Assembly (NCBI GenBank): GCA_021234155.1 | Contig: JAJEKV010000002.1 | Location: 14,545,428 to 14,609,427, forward strand | DNA: 64,000 bases | Reading direction: 5' to 3' | Source: Isoetes taiwanensis | Lineage: Eukaryota; Streptophyta; Lycopodiopsida; Isoetales; Isoetaceae | In this document: positions 22,707-33,277 of the stretch, piece by piece | Layout: each line of letters begins with the position of its first letter | Numbering within the stretch: position 1 is the stretch's first letter | Translations under genes and position numbers: made by a program | Notes under the pieces: model-generated | Databases searched by the model: none | The model's input: the letters and a program-made list of their open reading frames with translations, nothing else | What the model was told of the DNA's origin: nothing

Positions 22707-23489
22707 GAATCTTATACTCTTGAAAGAAAATGAAATCTAAATTCATAGAAACAAGGCAGGACTTTCACTCTCCCCTTTTGGATTAGAGTTAATACCACCG
22801 CAAGTTCCAAGTAATACCCTTAAGATTTATATCCATTTAACTGGGGGCTTAGTCTTTCTTGGGGATCTTCTTGGTGGCCCCATGATCTTATACCTTTCAT
22901 TTCCCTTTCCCTTCTTTTTTCTTCTTGAAACTAGGCTCCAATCCTCATCTTGAAATTGATCATGGTAGAGTCACACGTCGAACTTTGAGTCCTCATTCTG
23001 AATCTAGTGTTGGGGACTACACCCCACAGTCTTGATAGAGGAAACAACAAAGTTAGCGGATCAATACATATGACCCAAAAGCAAAGTTGCAAAGGGGAAT
23101 AAGGGAAGGTAGTGATAGCAACAAGGAAATTGTGGTTAAGCAAGACCCTACTAATCCTCCTACCCCTCTTCCTTTACCTACCCCTAATCCTATTCGTGGA
23201 TTGATCAGAGGGCGTAATAATTCTCGCAATTCCTCCCAAGCTTCTCATATGTATTGATCCCGCTAACTTTGTTGTTTCCTCTATCAAAGACTGTAAGGTG
23301 TAGTCCCCAACACTAGATTCGTAGAATGAGGACTCTTGAAAGTTCCGATCGTGATCTACCATGATCAATTTCAAAGATGAGGATTGGAGCCTAGTTTCAA
23401 GAAGAAAAAAGAAGGGAAAGGGAAATGAAAGGTATAAGATCATGGGGCCACCAAGAAGATCCCCAAGAAAGACTAAGCCCCCAAATAAA

Positions 23490-25640
23490 TGGATATAAAT
23501 CTTAAGGGTATTACTTGAACTTGCGTGGTATTAACTCTAATCAAAAAGGGGAGAGTGAAAGTCCTGCCTTTGTTTCTATGAATTTAGATTTCATTTTCTT
23601 TCAAGAGCATAAGATTCATGATGACAAAGATAGATAATATGATAAGAGAGGTTCTCACTCGCCAATTTTAACCACCGGTCTCTCAAAGCTAATAACTCTT
23701 CTACCGGCATTTCCATTGCTTGGCATAACAGATTAATCTAGGTGATATTCGATGATGCATGATGGTAGCAAGAGGTGGCGATTTTACATGGTAATGTAGG
23801 TAATATTAGAATAGCTCTAGTGAACATTTATGCTTATCATCAGCCAAATTGAAAAGGCTCAGCTTTTGGAATATTATAAATAATAGCTTGAACAAAGATC
23901 CCTTATGACGAGATTATTATTGGGGAGACTTCAATATGATTACTCATGAGTACATGAGGAGTGCTAATTTCGGGCACTTAGTGGGGAGGAGAATGATAAG
24001 TGGATGACGCTACTTTACAAAGCCACCACTTAAAATGGCAAGAGTGGTCCCCACCCTATAGCTGAATGATCATAGAGTCCAAATATTTGTTTGCCGCCTT
24101 CATGATAGGTTCTACCTTAGTGAATCCTTATGGAACAGCAGCTCTAGGGTTTCCAATCTTTCAAATTACACCATCTCCGATCATTATCCCTCACCTTTAT
24201 TAATATTAGTGCCAACAATAATCAAAGGAAGAAGAGGAACTCCTACTTTAAGCTAAACACTAATCATTGATCGAGGATTTCCTCACCAAGTTAGCTCAGT
24301 GATGGATCCGAAGACAAACCCAAAGAATGATATTGGATGGATGGATTGGTGGGTAAGGACCGCCAAGAACATAAAAGGTCGGGTTAAAAGTTTGGGGTAA
24401 GGAGATCTACCGTAAAGAGACTTTTCACTTGCGGGATTTGAGAAATCAAGACGGACAGCCCTGTAATGTAATAAAGAAGATCTTAAGATTCAAATCGAAA
24501 GGGAAGAAATTAAGATTGCTAAAGGATGGAAGATCAAAGCCAAAGTCAAGGAGCTGATGGAAGATGAAAGGGCTAACTCCAAGTATTTTTTCATTAAGGC
24601 CAAAGGAAGGATTAAGAAGAACCACATTTATAGTGTCCTTTGGGAGGGAAATAACATTGAAGATGACAATCAACTTAAGGAGGTCGCTAAAGAACATTTT
24701 GTCGTAATTATGGGTACCATTAGAGACACCAACTCTCGTGATATTAACAATTTCATTGACATTCGTGCCGTGAGTGTCTAATGATATGAATAATAGCCTT
24801 TCTAGACCTTTCAAAGAATAATGAGATTTTTAAGGTGCTCAATGACATGGAGAATGGCAAGACTCCCGGGGCCGATGGGCTCCCCGCTGAATTCTTCAAG
24901 AAGGCATGGGGCTTTTGGGTAATTTTGTGGTTTCCATTGCTAATGAGTTCTTACTAACCAAAAGTTTGACCGCAGGATCAATACTAGCCTTATTGCTCTC
25001 ATCCCTAAAAAATTATATGCCTATTTCTTTTTCGACATACAGACCTATCTCACTTTCCAATGTGGTCTATAAGCTCATTTCGTGTTCAATTGCAGCCTAG
25101 AATCAAGCCTATCCTTGATGACATCATAAGTAAAACTCAAAGTGCCTACTTGAAAGGGAGATACATCTTGGACAATGTTGCAAAGAAAGATCTTTGGGGA
25201 TAAGTCAGGGCCAAGGAATCCAAACAACATAGGGCTTCAAACCGGATATCACCAAGGCCTTCGACACGGTAAGTTGGAAATTTCTCGCAAGAATGTCAGC
25301 CTAAGTCCGGGATTCTCTAAGAGGTAATTTCAATTTTCATGGCTATTCTGAAAAATTCAAGATCTACCGTCCTAATTAACGGGAGTGCAAATCCCTTCTT
25401 TGACATAAAGAGAGGAGTTAAGCAAGGTTGCCCCCGGCACCTTTCTTTGTTTCTAATTGTCATGGAAGGTCTCACGACAAGAACTTTCAAAAGCTTAGGA
25501 ATCTCAATGAGATCAAAGGGCTAAAACTCCCCCAATCAAGAGATGGAGGATATTCTTAATGTTCATTTTGCGCATCTACACTTTCCTTTTATGAATCGAC
25601 AATCAATCCATCCAAGCTACACAAAGATCCTTGAAGATTT
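23490..25640 (+). pseudogene. LINE endonuclease and reverse transcriptase, right arm
   Basis: Fragments mirror the left arm: endonuclease words GNVGNIRIALVNIYAYH near 23790, linker 24557-24781 (identical KAKGRIKKNHIYSVLWEGN), RT MENGKTPGADGLPAEFFKK near 24850, frame 24906-25100 with RPISLSNVVYKLIS, 25339-25524 with GVKQGCPRHLSLFLIVMEGL. Frames change every 100-250 bp. Confidence 0.7.
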
Positions 25641-26575
25641 TGGAAGATGCTCAAAGTTGTAACATCAATTCGCCAAGACAAAGCTAATTTCAAGGGACCG
25701 CACCAAGGGGAGCAAGCAGCTTTTATCTCTTGGATGTATGTACCTCTCCCCACCACTAAAACCAAAATTGGGATCCCCTATGCTATTAGGGTGAACGAAG
25801 TGATCCGTGGGGGATCTCTTGATAAATTCTATAGGAAGGTGGACTCCCTCAACTCCAAATTTCTCTCTAAGAATGGTAGGGCTATTCTTGCAAATTCTGC
25901 CATTTCCTCTTCTCGTATATCAATCATCCATTATCATGGCCCCTAAAAAGGTCTACTCTAAAATGCAAAGTATTATTGGTAGATTCATTGCGGGTGGAAC
26001 TAACAAAGATGCTTTGGATTCCAGTCTCCATGAACGAAAGTGTCAAAGACCAAAAGCATGGGTGGATTGGGAGTTATTGATATTGAGAAGCAAGCAACCC
26101 CTTGGCAAAGAAAAATATTTCTACAGGGCCTGCATGCATCAGATTAATCATCCTAAACCGTCAAAGCTCGATTAGGCATTACATTGGGAGATGCCATCCT
26201 TTCGGTGGAGAGGGCTTAAGATGCATTTCCCTTTTAGCATTTTCTTTCCTTTTTCCATCCCCAATTCCACCCCTCCGATATTGAAGAAGTGGATCGTATG
26301 GTTTAAAGTCAAGGGAATGTACACTTGGAAGGAAGGCCTTTCTCGTGATCAGCCTATCTTCCGAGTCCATCTCTTATTCTTGATGACCCCAACACTTGCT
26401 TGGCCTCTCATTTTCCTGTCCTCACTAAACAATGGACTAACAGGGAATTGTTTTATCGATATTATTAATGGTTTCACTATCATAGCTCGGTTTTATGTGA
26501 TCTAGGGAGAGTCCGAGACCTTGTTTAATAGTATTATCCGAGACTTGATAATGGACGCTGGCACCATTCGAAGAC

Positions 26576-27091
26576 TTGTGGCATATAAACGGATACAAGG
26601 GTTATAAGGTTAAAATGGCCTATAAATTCCTTAATAAGGATCAAGCCATAACAGTCCACAGAAAATGGAACACGGATCCTTTGAGAATCAAAAGGAATCT
26701 CATATTTTTATGGAAGAGCCCGATCCATCCAAAAGTCAAAGCCTTCATATGGCAACTCTGGCACAAGGCTCTGGCAACAAACATGAAGAGATGGAGAATG
26801 AATATGGCGGATTCTAACATCCGTGTTCGATGTATGCGGATCGTGAAGATGAGAATCACCTCTTTAGGAACTGCTTTATGGGCTGAATGGACTCTGGAGT
26901 TAGCTGAAATTGAGCTTGATTTGCCTGATCTTAGAACTATGAGCTCCATTGATTTCTTTCTTCCAGAGAACCCATCGAATTGGCGTATCTACCTTCTCCT
27001 TTGGAGAATGTGGAAGGGGAGGAATTCCCTGATCTTCAAAGAGGAAATTATTTGGCCTCGTGCTATCATCGAAAAACCAAACCAAATATGA
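26576..27091 (+). pseudogene. LINE C-terminal zinc finger region, right arm
   Basis: Same protein as 18923-19843 (GYKGYKVKMAYKFLNKDQ, then FLWKSPIHPKVKAFIWQLWH) but frameshifted around the zinc ligands (VRCMRIVKMRITSLGTALWA) and near the C-terminus. Broken. Confidence 0.75.
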
Positions 27092-27880
27092 TATTAATTG
27101 GATTGAGGAAATCTTTGATATTCATAGTTGAATTCTACCTATCCGCTTTCTAACTTTACTTTGAATTTCTCGTAACATTCTCGATATTGGTAAAGAAGTC
27201 GGTGGAGAAGAATCGACCTTCACTCTAATGCGCCGTGGCTTACTCGATTTGGGGGTCGAGATTCCAACAATTCATGAAGATGGACTATGCCAATGTAATC
27301 GCGTTCGTAATACTGAGATATGATGCAAAAAGGCATATTCTATGCGAGGCTAAGGATAAAAAGGGAAGATTTAATCCGGGGAAAGCTCACTTATGCAAAT
27401 GTCAATTCTGTCTATTCATATTGGCTACCAAAGGAATGGGGAGAAAAGACCATGCCGAGAATGAGCCCAAGAAAAGAAGATTTCTGGAATGACCTCTCTC
27501 AGGATTCGGTCATATGAACTTTGATCTCATAACTTAAGGAAACTTTTGATGGTTTAGGCTTATGATAGGCCTGAAAATTTTCTGTTGCTGTTTTATGTTG
27601 AAGGGTCTAAACAACCAACCCTACCCAATCTGGTTGCCTTTTGTAAACATATGTATATACATATGTCGATATGTACACCTAAATCTTAATTAATACAAAT
27701 ACTAAGCCTTCAATTAAAAAAAAAAAAAAAAAAAGAATTTGACGAGCTTTGTCTCGCATATAAATTTATGATTTAGTGAGACTATAATTTATTGGCGAGT
27801 ATATAAGTCTCATGACTGTTAACTTAGATGCTAACGTGTCGGTGCAACGGCCTAGGCCAAGGGGCTAGGTCCGTTTCAGT

Positions 27881-27893
27881 TGGTATCAGAGCC
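27881..27893 (+). promoter_or_regulatory. primer-binding site, tRNA-Met type (outer element)
   Basis: TGGTATCAGAGCC two bases after the left LTR end CA at 27878. Complementary to the 3' end of initiator tRNA-Met as in many plant LTR elements. Confirms the LTR boundary. Confidence 0.9.
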
Positions 27894-29112
27894 AAGTTCC
27901 GACACTTTTGGGCCATGGGAATTAGGGGCTAAGAGTTCAAGAGATTCTACTATAAAGTAGAATGGTTTGGTGATTGGTAGATGCACTAGCCAAGATGAGT
28001 TAAAAGGAACAAAAAAACGAGCATAGGTCTAAGGGATTGATAGTATCTTAAGTTTTGATTATTATTCTATGTTATGTAAGTTAGAAAAGCTAATGGAATG
28101 CAGTTCATCAAGGAGCTAAATTTGGTCGAAAGTTACCAAACATAGGATGAAATGTTAAGAAGGATGTTTTCTTGCGAGGGATGAACAGCGGGCCATGATA
28201 ATTGTGAAGGTATGTTACTACAAATTTCGATAACTGGTAGATTGTCTAATGGTGGACCACGTTGCCGCGTTATTTTAAAGCAGACCATGTGTAGGGAGCT
28301 GTAGTTCAGCAAAATCAGTGCTAGGGTTGTGAGGGCCCATGAACAGTGCTTAAACAGGTAAACTCAAGGGTATAGGAAGTTGTTAACTATGTTGAGTAGG
28401 TTCTTTTTGTGAGAAGTCACAGTAAACTATGTTCATGATCTTTTAGGTTCCCTTGAATTTACTTGTGCGGGTTGTATAGCCATAAGATACACAGATGGGG
28501 GATGTGATTATATTTTTATTCGTCACTCTTGGATTTGGCCATCCAAGATGTGTCATATGAATACATATCTAGTCCGAGCTGAGTATCTCTCTTTCCATGG
28601 TGGGCTTAGTATTTCATAGTGCGCTATTTTATCCTTAGTAGGAAAAAGTAGATTAACTCTATGATGCAGATGTTTGCTACGTTAGCTTGGACATGTATAG
28701 TAAATAATTTATACGAATTTAATTATAAGTTTAGTTCCAAAGTTTATACATGCTAGTGACAAGGTTAATGCACTTAGTTGATGACGAAGTTGTTGTATAA
28801 TGTGGAAGGGTATTGGGAATACCCATGTCCTATTGCTATTGTGGCAGAAATATGCAATTGAAGAGACTGCATCAGAACATAGCAGTGGCTTATAATCGCG
28901 AAAAGCCATATGTGGATAAGAGATGTAAAACCCTAGAGTTGGCTAAAGGTTAGTCTTTTACATTTAAAAGTGATAGAAAGTGAGCTCCTAGGTATGTCAG
29001 ACCATATGAAGCGTTAGACTGCATTGAAGAAGTGCCTTATGGATTAGAGTTACGCCACATATGAAGGTTAGAAAAGCATGAATATTGTAAGTAACATATG
29101 AAGGTTAGAGAA
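27894..29112 (+). pseudogene. remnant interior of outer element with Ty3 integrase tail
   Basis: Mostly noncoding. At about 28862-29060 a broken frame reads RLHQNIAVAYNREKPYVDKR, CKTLELAKG, APRYVRPYEALDCIEEVPYG: the C-terminal GPF/Y-type region of a Ty3 integrase (family form: RQKSYADxRRRxLEFxxGD ... GPY EIL). No gag, protease or RT seen. A 15-bp direct repeat (CATATGAAGGTTAGA) occurs just before the right LTR. Confidence 0.5.
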
Positions 29113-29687
29113 TGTAACAAACCTAGTGGCTTACCTTGTTTCAGTATAAGATTGTGTAGATCATCTAAAGGCCTTGTTGGTATGTGTCCATGGGTTCATG
29201 CTAGTGGTAGCAATTAAATATAAAAATACAGTAGCTAAGGTTATTTAAAAACCTTAATTTATGAATGGGTGAGCACCATAAAAATAGGGGAACAAAATCG
29301 TGGCTGTGTTGAGAGGTATCAGGCAGGCAAATCAGGCCAAATAAGGCCCGATCTTGCAGGATTCAACTTGTAGCATGTCGGATTGCCCGATCTTGCAGGA
29401 TTCAACTTGTAGCATGTCGGATTTACACCTGGCAGGATCTTCTGGCAGCAAGATAGCTTGCCAGGTGTTGGACATAAACGTATATAAGAGGACAGAGGGG
29501 CTGGCCGAATTGAAGGAGGAGGTGGAGAAGACAAGAGAACCGGAAGCTGGATGCAAAGGAGGCACAGATCGATTTGGAGCAGAGGCATATCTGAAGAACT
29601 AAGGTGGGGCTCCGATGCATGATTTATGGCTTTTAAGGAAGCAAGATAAAGGAATAACGGCTAGGTCGAAACTGTGAACACCTCTCT

Positions 29688-30419
29688 CGCGATGGAATGT
29701 ACAGGCACACAGATGTGGACCAGTGCATACACCGAAGGAACGCGCTGCCTTGAAGCAGTACTTGGATGCTTGCTTCATGGCCAAGCTTTGGGATGCAGAG
29801 GCCCTGTCACATGTCAAGGTGGCAAATTATCGACAGCAGGTTAATCCCATGCGCACGAGGGGACCACACCACTACCTGCGCACCCATCTACCCATGAAAA
29901 AGCGCAGGGTGATTGCTTCCATTCGCACAGGTGCACACCACCTCCGCATTGAGACAGGGAGATGGATTCGGGAGCCGCGTGAGGACAGAGTCTGTCAGTG
30001 CTGTCAACAGGGCACCATTGAGGATGAAAGTCACGCCCTCCAGGCCTGTCCGGCGTACGAGCATATCCGGGCTCGGTATGCTCGGTTAGTTGTGCCCCAT
30101 CAGGCCCTGCATGAGCTACTGAGCACGGCCTCTGTAGGCTTGTTGGGATCGTACCTCCGGGAGGTAATGGATACGCGGACTCAGTTATGCCCCCCTGTCC
30201 GACATTAACCTCAGCTGTACTTGTGATTATGTATATAACTGTGCAGTATGTCAGCATCCTTATTGCTACTAAGGTTTTTCCCCCGAAAACCCTTCGGGGC
30301 GGGGGTTTTTTAATCCTGGTAGTAATACGCCTGCTGCTCTCTCTTTGTACTTGGGTCCCATAGGCCAGTTGGTCTCCGTGGACGATAAAATCATATTCTA
30401 TTCTATTCTATTCTATTCT
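29688..30419 (+). mobile_element. 5'-truncated LINE with (ATTCT)n tail
   Basis: Inserted between CCTCTCT and GTAAATCC, contiguous in the left LTR at 15588-15600. Ends in tandem ATTCT pentamers instead of poly(A). The 3'UTR contains a strong stem-loop, CCCCGAA-AACCC-TTCGGGG at 30281-30299. Only about 730 bp of the 3' end were copied, as expected from incomplete target-primed reverse transcription. No TSD beyond CT. Confidence 0.85.
29723..30208 (+). CDS. LINE ORF2 C-terminal fragment with zinc-finger motif
   Basis: 161 codons open into the insertion's left part. Contains RIETGRWIREPREDRVCQCC, then GTIEDESHALQACPAYEHIR: the C-terminal CX2C...HX5C-type domain found at the end of one LINE ORF2 lineage, different from the zf-RVT of the inverted LINE pair. 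The 5' part of ORF2 is absent, so the ORF is a fragment read from an internal position. Confidence 0.7.
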   Translation: MHTPKERAALKQYLDACFMAKLWDAEALSHVKVANYRQQVNPMRTRGPHHYLRTHLPMKKRRVIASIRTGAHHLRIETGRWIREPREDRVCQCCQQGTIEDESHALQACPAYEHIRARYARLVVPHQALHELLSTASVGLLGSYLREVMDTRTQLCPPVRH

Positions 30420-31527
30420 GTAAATCCGTTTCTCATGCTGACAAATACATCTGTAGTCTGGAACTCGGTTTAGAATCCGCCTTGTGATGAATTTCGGCCT
30501 GTTCCGTCTACATCCCGGCCAGTTTTGATGTTGTTTCCCAATCCGGCATTATCTCTGTGCAAAAGAGATCCTCTGATATGTCTTTTTGGTTTGCAAGTCT
30601 CGTTCTTAATAGTTCTTTTGCTCATTAAGTGTATTGAAAGCCTTGTAGGCTAGTTGGTTAGTAGTTGAGCCTTTTAGGCCATAGACCCAGGTTTGAATCC
30701 AAACTCTGGCATATGTTTTTGCATAAGTATTCCTTTTGACCTTCTCTTATTTAAGAGGGATACACGGGTTAGGTAAATCGTGCAATTATATTAGTTATTA
30801 TCTAAGTTTTGACCATACTATAATATATCTTCATGTTTTAGAATATGGACCATGCTTTATTGGGACAATAGAGTTCATTCTTTATAGGCTTAGTCTTGCA
30901 TACCCTGCTAGGGACAGAACCTGAAGCCACGCTTGAATAGTTATATATGGGTTCCAAAGTCTTGACCTATACTTGTTGGTGGTGGAAGTTATGGAACCAT
31001 AGTACTATCCTCTGGAGTGGGTATTGACTAGACCGAGTTATGTCAATCATTTATTAATACAAAAGCTAAGGGGAGAAATTTGAAAATGGAATGACATATT
31101 AAAATAGTTAGAGGAATAGATGACAAACCATCAAGTGCATAATGCTGAATGAGGAAAAGATCTTGCGGGGCTTTTTGGTAGTCCTGGACGTAGTTCGGCC
31201 ATGGGACCATTATGGCTTAGTAAAGATGCATAAGTATGTCTAGCAAGGTAAATAAGTTGAGTTAGGTAGTGGGACGCACCATAGATATGTTGATATATTC
31301 TAACTATTGAAACTGGCTTTAGGTTACAGTTAGGTGCCAAGCCAAACCATTGTGTCAGGTCTTGGATTAGCATGATCGATCGTCGTGTGGCAAGCCAAAC
31401 CATTGTGTCAGGTCTTAGATTAGCATGATCGATCGTTGTGTATGTATCTCCCTGCCATTGCTGATAACCTATCTGCCTTGATCCGTATACTGGCCATGGT
31501 GCCATGTGTTTTCATGTCCGTTATATT

Positions 31528-32048
31528 TGAAGGAAATTATGATCATGTCATCTGTAGATTATACTTACATGGTTCTATGGTTCTAAGGGGTTGATAAGAA
31601 TTCATGTGGTTCTAAGGGGTTGACAGTTAACCATTGAATTAATAATGCCAGGTGGCCCGTAAACCATTGGACCGAGATAATTACATGGTTATAGAAGTTT
31701 CTAAACGAATGAACTAGTGCCTAGTTTGGATCCGAGATTAGCAGGCTCGAAACCGACTGAAAAGTCCGGTGAGCTATCTGCTATATGGATAAACCTAAGC
31801 AGTATACTTATTTGTGCTTGACAGTTGAATTATTGGCAGATCCGGCATGCATTTCAGAGTTATCCGATGTCTTTTTGTTCTATGAAATGGTTTCGGTATT
31901 TCATTGATTCTACAGTTAAAGTTTAAAGGTTTATTACCTTGATAAGCTGATTTTAATAGGCACTATATGTTAAAGGTTTTACATTGAATAATATTGTCGA
32001 TCACTCAATATTGCATTCAACTTCTAACTCTGATTGTCTAAGTTATCA
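31528..32048 (+). repeat. Copia 5' LTR
   Basis: 521 bp, TGAAGGAAATTATGATC ... CTAAGTTATCA. Contains a short direct repeat GGTTCTAAGGGGTTGA. The matching 3' LTR is at 49419-49938. Confidence 0.93.
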
Positions 32049-32050
32049 TT

Positions 32051-32062
32051 TGGTAGCAGAGC
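32051..32062 (+). promoter_or_regulatory. Copia primer-binding site
   Basis: TGGTAGCAGAGC, one mismatch from the tRNA-Met PBS TGGTATCAGAGC, two bases after the LTR. Confidence 0.85.
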
Positions 32063-32063
32063 T

Positions 32064-33263
32064 ATGTCTACCAGACTGGGAGCATCACTGTTAAGTGGAA
32101 TTGAAGTATTTCAAGGAGACGCTGGATTCCAAGCATGGAAAGGCAGAATGAAGGATGTATTAGAGGCAGAAGGTTTGTGGGAACATATTGAAGGAACGAA
32201 TAACTTTGATGCTGAAAGCAGTACTGCAAATTCAACCAGAGGACCTGAAGGATCTGCAAGTGTAACTGGAGGTCAAAATGAAGGCAGCCAAAAAGGTAAA
32301 ATTCAAGAAGCTCGTGTCATTATAAGCAGCAAGTTAAGCTCAAATATTATGTTGAAATTAAAATGCAAAACACCAAAGGAAATGTGGGAGTACTTGATCA
32401 AAACATATGAAGTTAAAAATACTTCTCAGCTGGATATGCTTGATAGGGAGCTTAGGAAGTTGAGATTTCAACAAAATGATAATCTGACACAATTCTTTCA
32501 GAAGTTTGATAACATAATAGCAGATATGGAGGCTGCTGGAGTTCCCATCACTAGAGAGTTTCAGGTATTATCTCTAGCAAGAGCTTTTTCAAAATTTGGA
32601 GAACTAGGGACTCTCATTAGGACTGTGGGAAGAAATAGGGAAAGGGCTGAAGCTCTTATAAGAACAGAGATAGAACAGAGGAAGTTAAATCAAGAAGAGG
32701 AAGAGGAACATGTTGAAGTGCTATATGCAGGAAGAGGTAGAGGAAGTGGAAAAGTTGGTCCATGCTTTATTTGCAAAGCATATGGACACTTGAAAGCTAA
32801 TTGCCCAAAGGCAAAGGATAGCAAATGTTTTAACTGTAATGGCTATGGCCATATGGCTGCTGCTTGCCCTAGTCCAAAGGATTTAGGCAGAGGAAGGGAA
32901 AGAGGAGGCTACAACGGTAGTAGAGGCAGCTCAAGTGCTGCTAGAGGAAGACAAAATAGAGGAAAAGGGGAAGGAATTAGTAGTGTTAATTTAACACAGA
33001 GCGCCACTGCAGAAGAAGAAGATTCTGAGGCTGAGGTAAGTACTTCAACTGCTTGTGATAGTTTAGAAAAGAAATCTAATGATGATAATCTTCTTGTCAT
33101 AGATAGTGGAGCTGAGAGATCAGTAGTAAACTCTACTGATGCTCTAAAAGAAAAGAGAAGCAGGTCTGCAACTTTTGTGCAGATGGGAGATGGAGAATTA
33201 CAAAGAGTTGAAGAATCAGGAATGCTGGAGCTTTTTTACTGCAAGGAAGAGCAGTTAGTTTAA
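32064..33263 (+). CDS. Copia GAG and protease
   Basis: Starts at ATG 32064 (MSTRLGASLLSGIEVFQGD) just after the PBS; an in-frame ATG at 32034 lies inside the LTR and is unlikely. Residues about 20-230 are the Copia capsid domain (WEYLIKTYEVKNTSQL, LDMLDRELRKLRFQQNDNL). Two CCHC zinc knuckles, CFICKAYGHLKANC and CFNCNGYGHMAAAC, bind RNA. An Arg/Gly/Ser linker follows, then the aspartic protease active site LLVIDSGAERSVV. The frame ends at a TAA about 50 residues past the active site. Pol continues in a different frame from 33278, so a frameshift separates PR from integrase. Confidence 0.92.
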   Translation: MSTRLGASLLSGIEVFQGDAGFQAWKGRMKDVLEAEGLWEHIEGTNNFDAESSTANSTRGPEGSASVTGGQNEGSQKGKIQEARVIISSKLSSNIMLKLKCKTPKEMWEYLIKTYEVKNTSQLDMLDRELRKLRFQQNDNLTQFFQKFDNIIADMEAAGVPITREFQVLSLARAFSKFGELGTLIRTVGRNRERAEALIRTEIEQRKLNQEEEEEHVEVLYAGRGRGSGKVGPCFICKAYGHLKANCPKAKDSKCFNCNGYGHMAAACPSPKDLGRGRERGGYNGSRGSSSAARGRQNRGKGEGISSVNLTQSATAEEEDSEAEVSTSTACDSLEKKSNDDNLLVIDSGAERSVVNSTDALKEKRSRSATFVQMGDGELQRVEESGMLELFYCKEEQLV

Positions 33264-33277
33264 GCAATGTACTTTGT

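Larger units (their letters stand above)
18312..23071 (-). mobile_element. LINE copy, left arm of an inverted pair
   Basis: L1-type LINE reading leftwards and ending in a poly(T) at 18324-18338 (its poly(A) tail). Its 5' part (about 22720-23071) is ORF1-end sequence. Nearly the whole copy is repeated in reverse at 23248-27732. Flank AAGAATTTGA (18302-18311) recurs at 27733-27742, so the pair is bracketed by a 10-bp TSD; 12 bp (AGAGCCAATTTC) lie between TSD and tail. It carries about 260 bp at 19858-20125 that the other arm lacks. Confidence 0.85.
23072..27732 (+). mobile_element. LINE copy, right arm of the inverted pair
   Basis: Reads rightwards to a poly(A) at 27717-27734. The first 176 bp (23072-23247) are the unpaired loop between the arms and read as ORF1-like coding (PTNPPTPLPLPTPNPIRGL). 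From 23248 it mirrors the left arm. It has many more single-base indels than the left arm and lacks about 260 bp near 26200. ORF1 end reads EDWSLVSRRKKKGKGN at about 23380-23430. Confidence 0.85.
15057..27878 (+). repeat. left LTR of outer element, interrupted by LINE pair, SINE and LINE tail
   Basis: Matches the right LTR: 15057-16953 with 29113-31527, 16949-18068 with 49939-50950. 18069-18311 and 27743-27878 have no counterpart because the right LTR is truncated. Local differences: a 40-bp duplication at 16131-16213 (TTGGTGGTGGAAGTTATGG, twice here, once at 30980), a segment about 16256-16293 absent from the right LTR, the SINE and the LINE tail. The end ...CCGTTTCA is followed after 2 bp by the PBS. 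Confidence 0.8.

Noticed and set aside
18312-27732. Twin priming as the cause of the inverted LINE
   Set aside because: Twin priming inverts the 5' part of one copy. Here both arms are near full length, each with its own outward 3' tail and the same internal defects.
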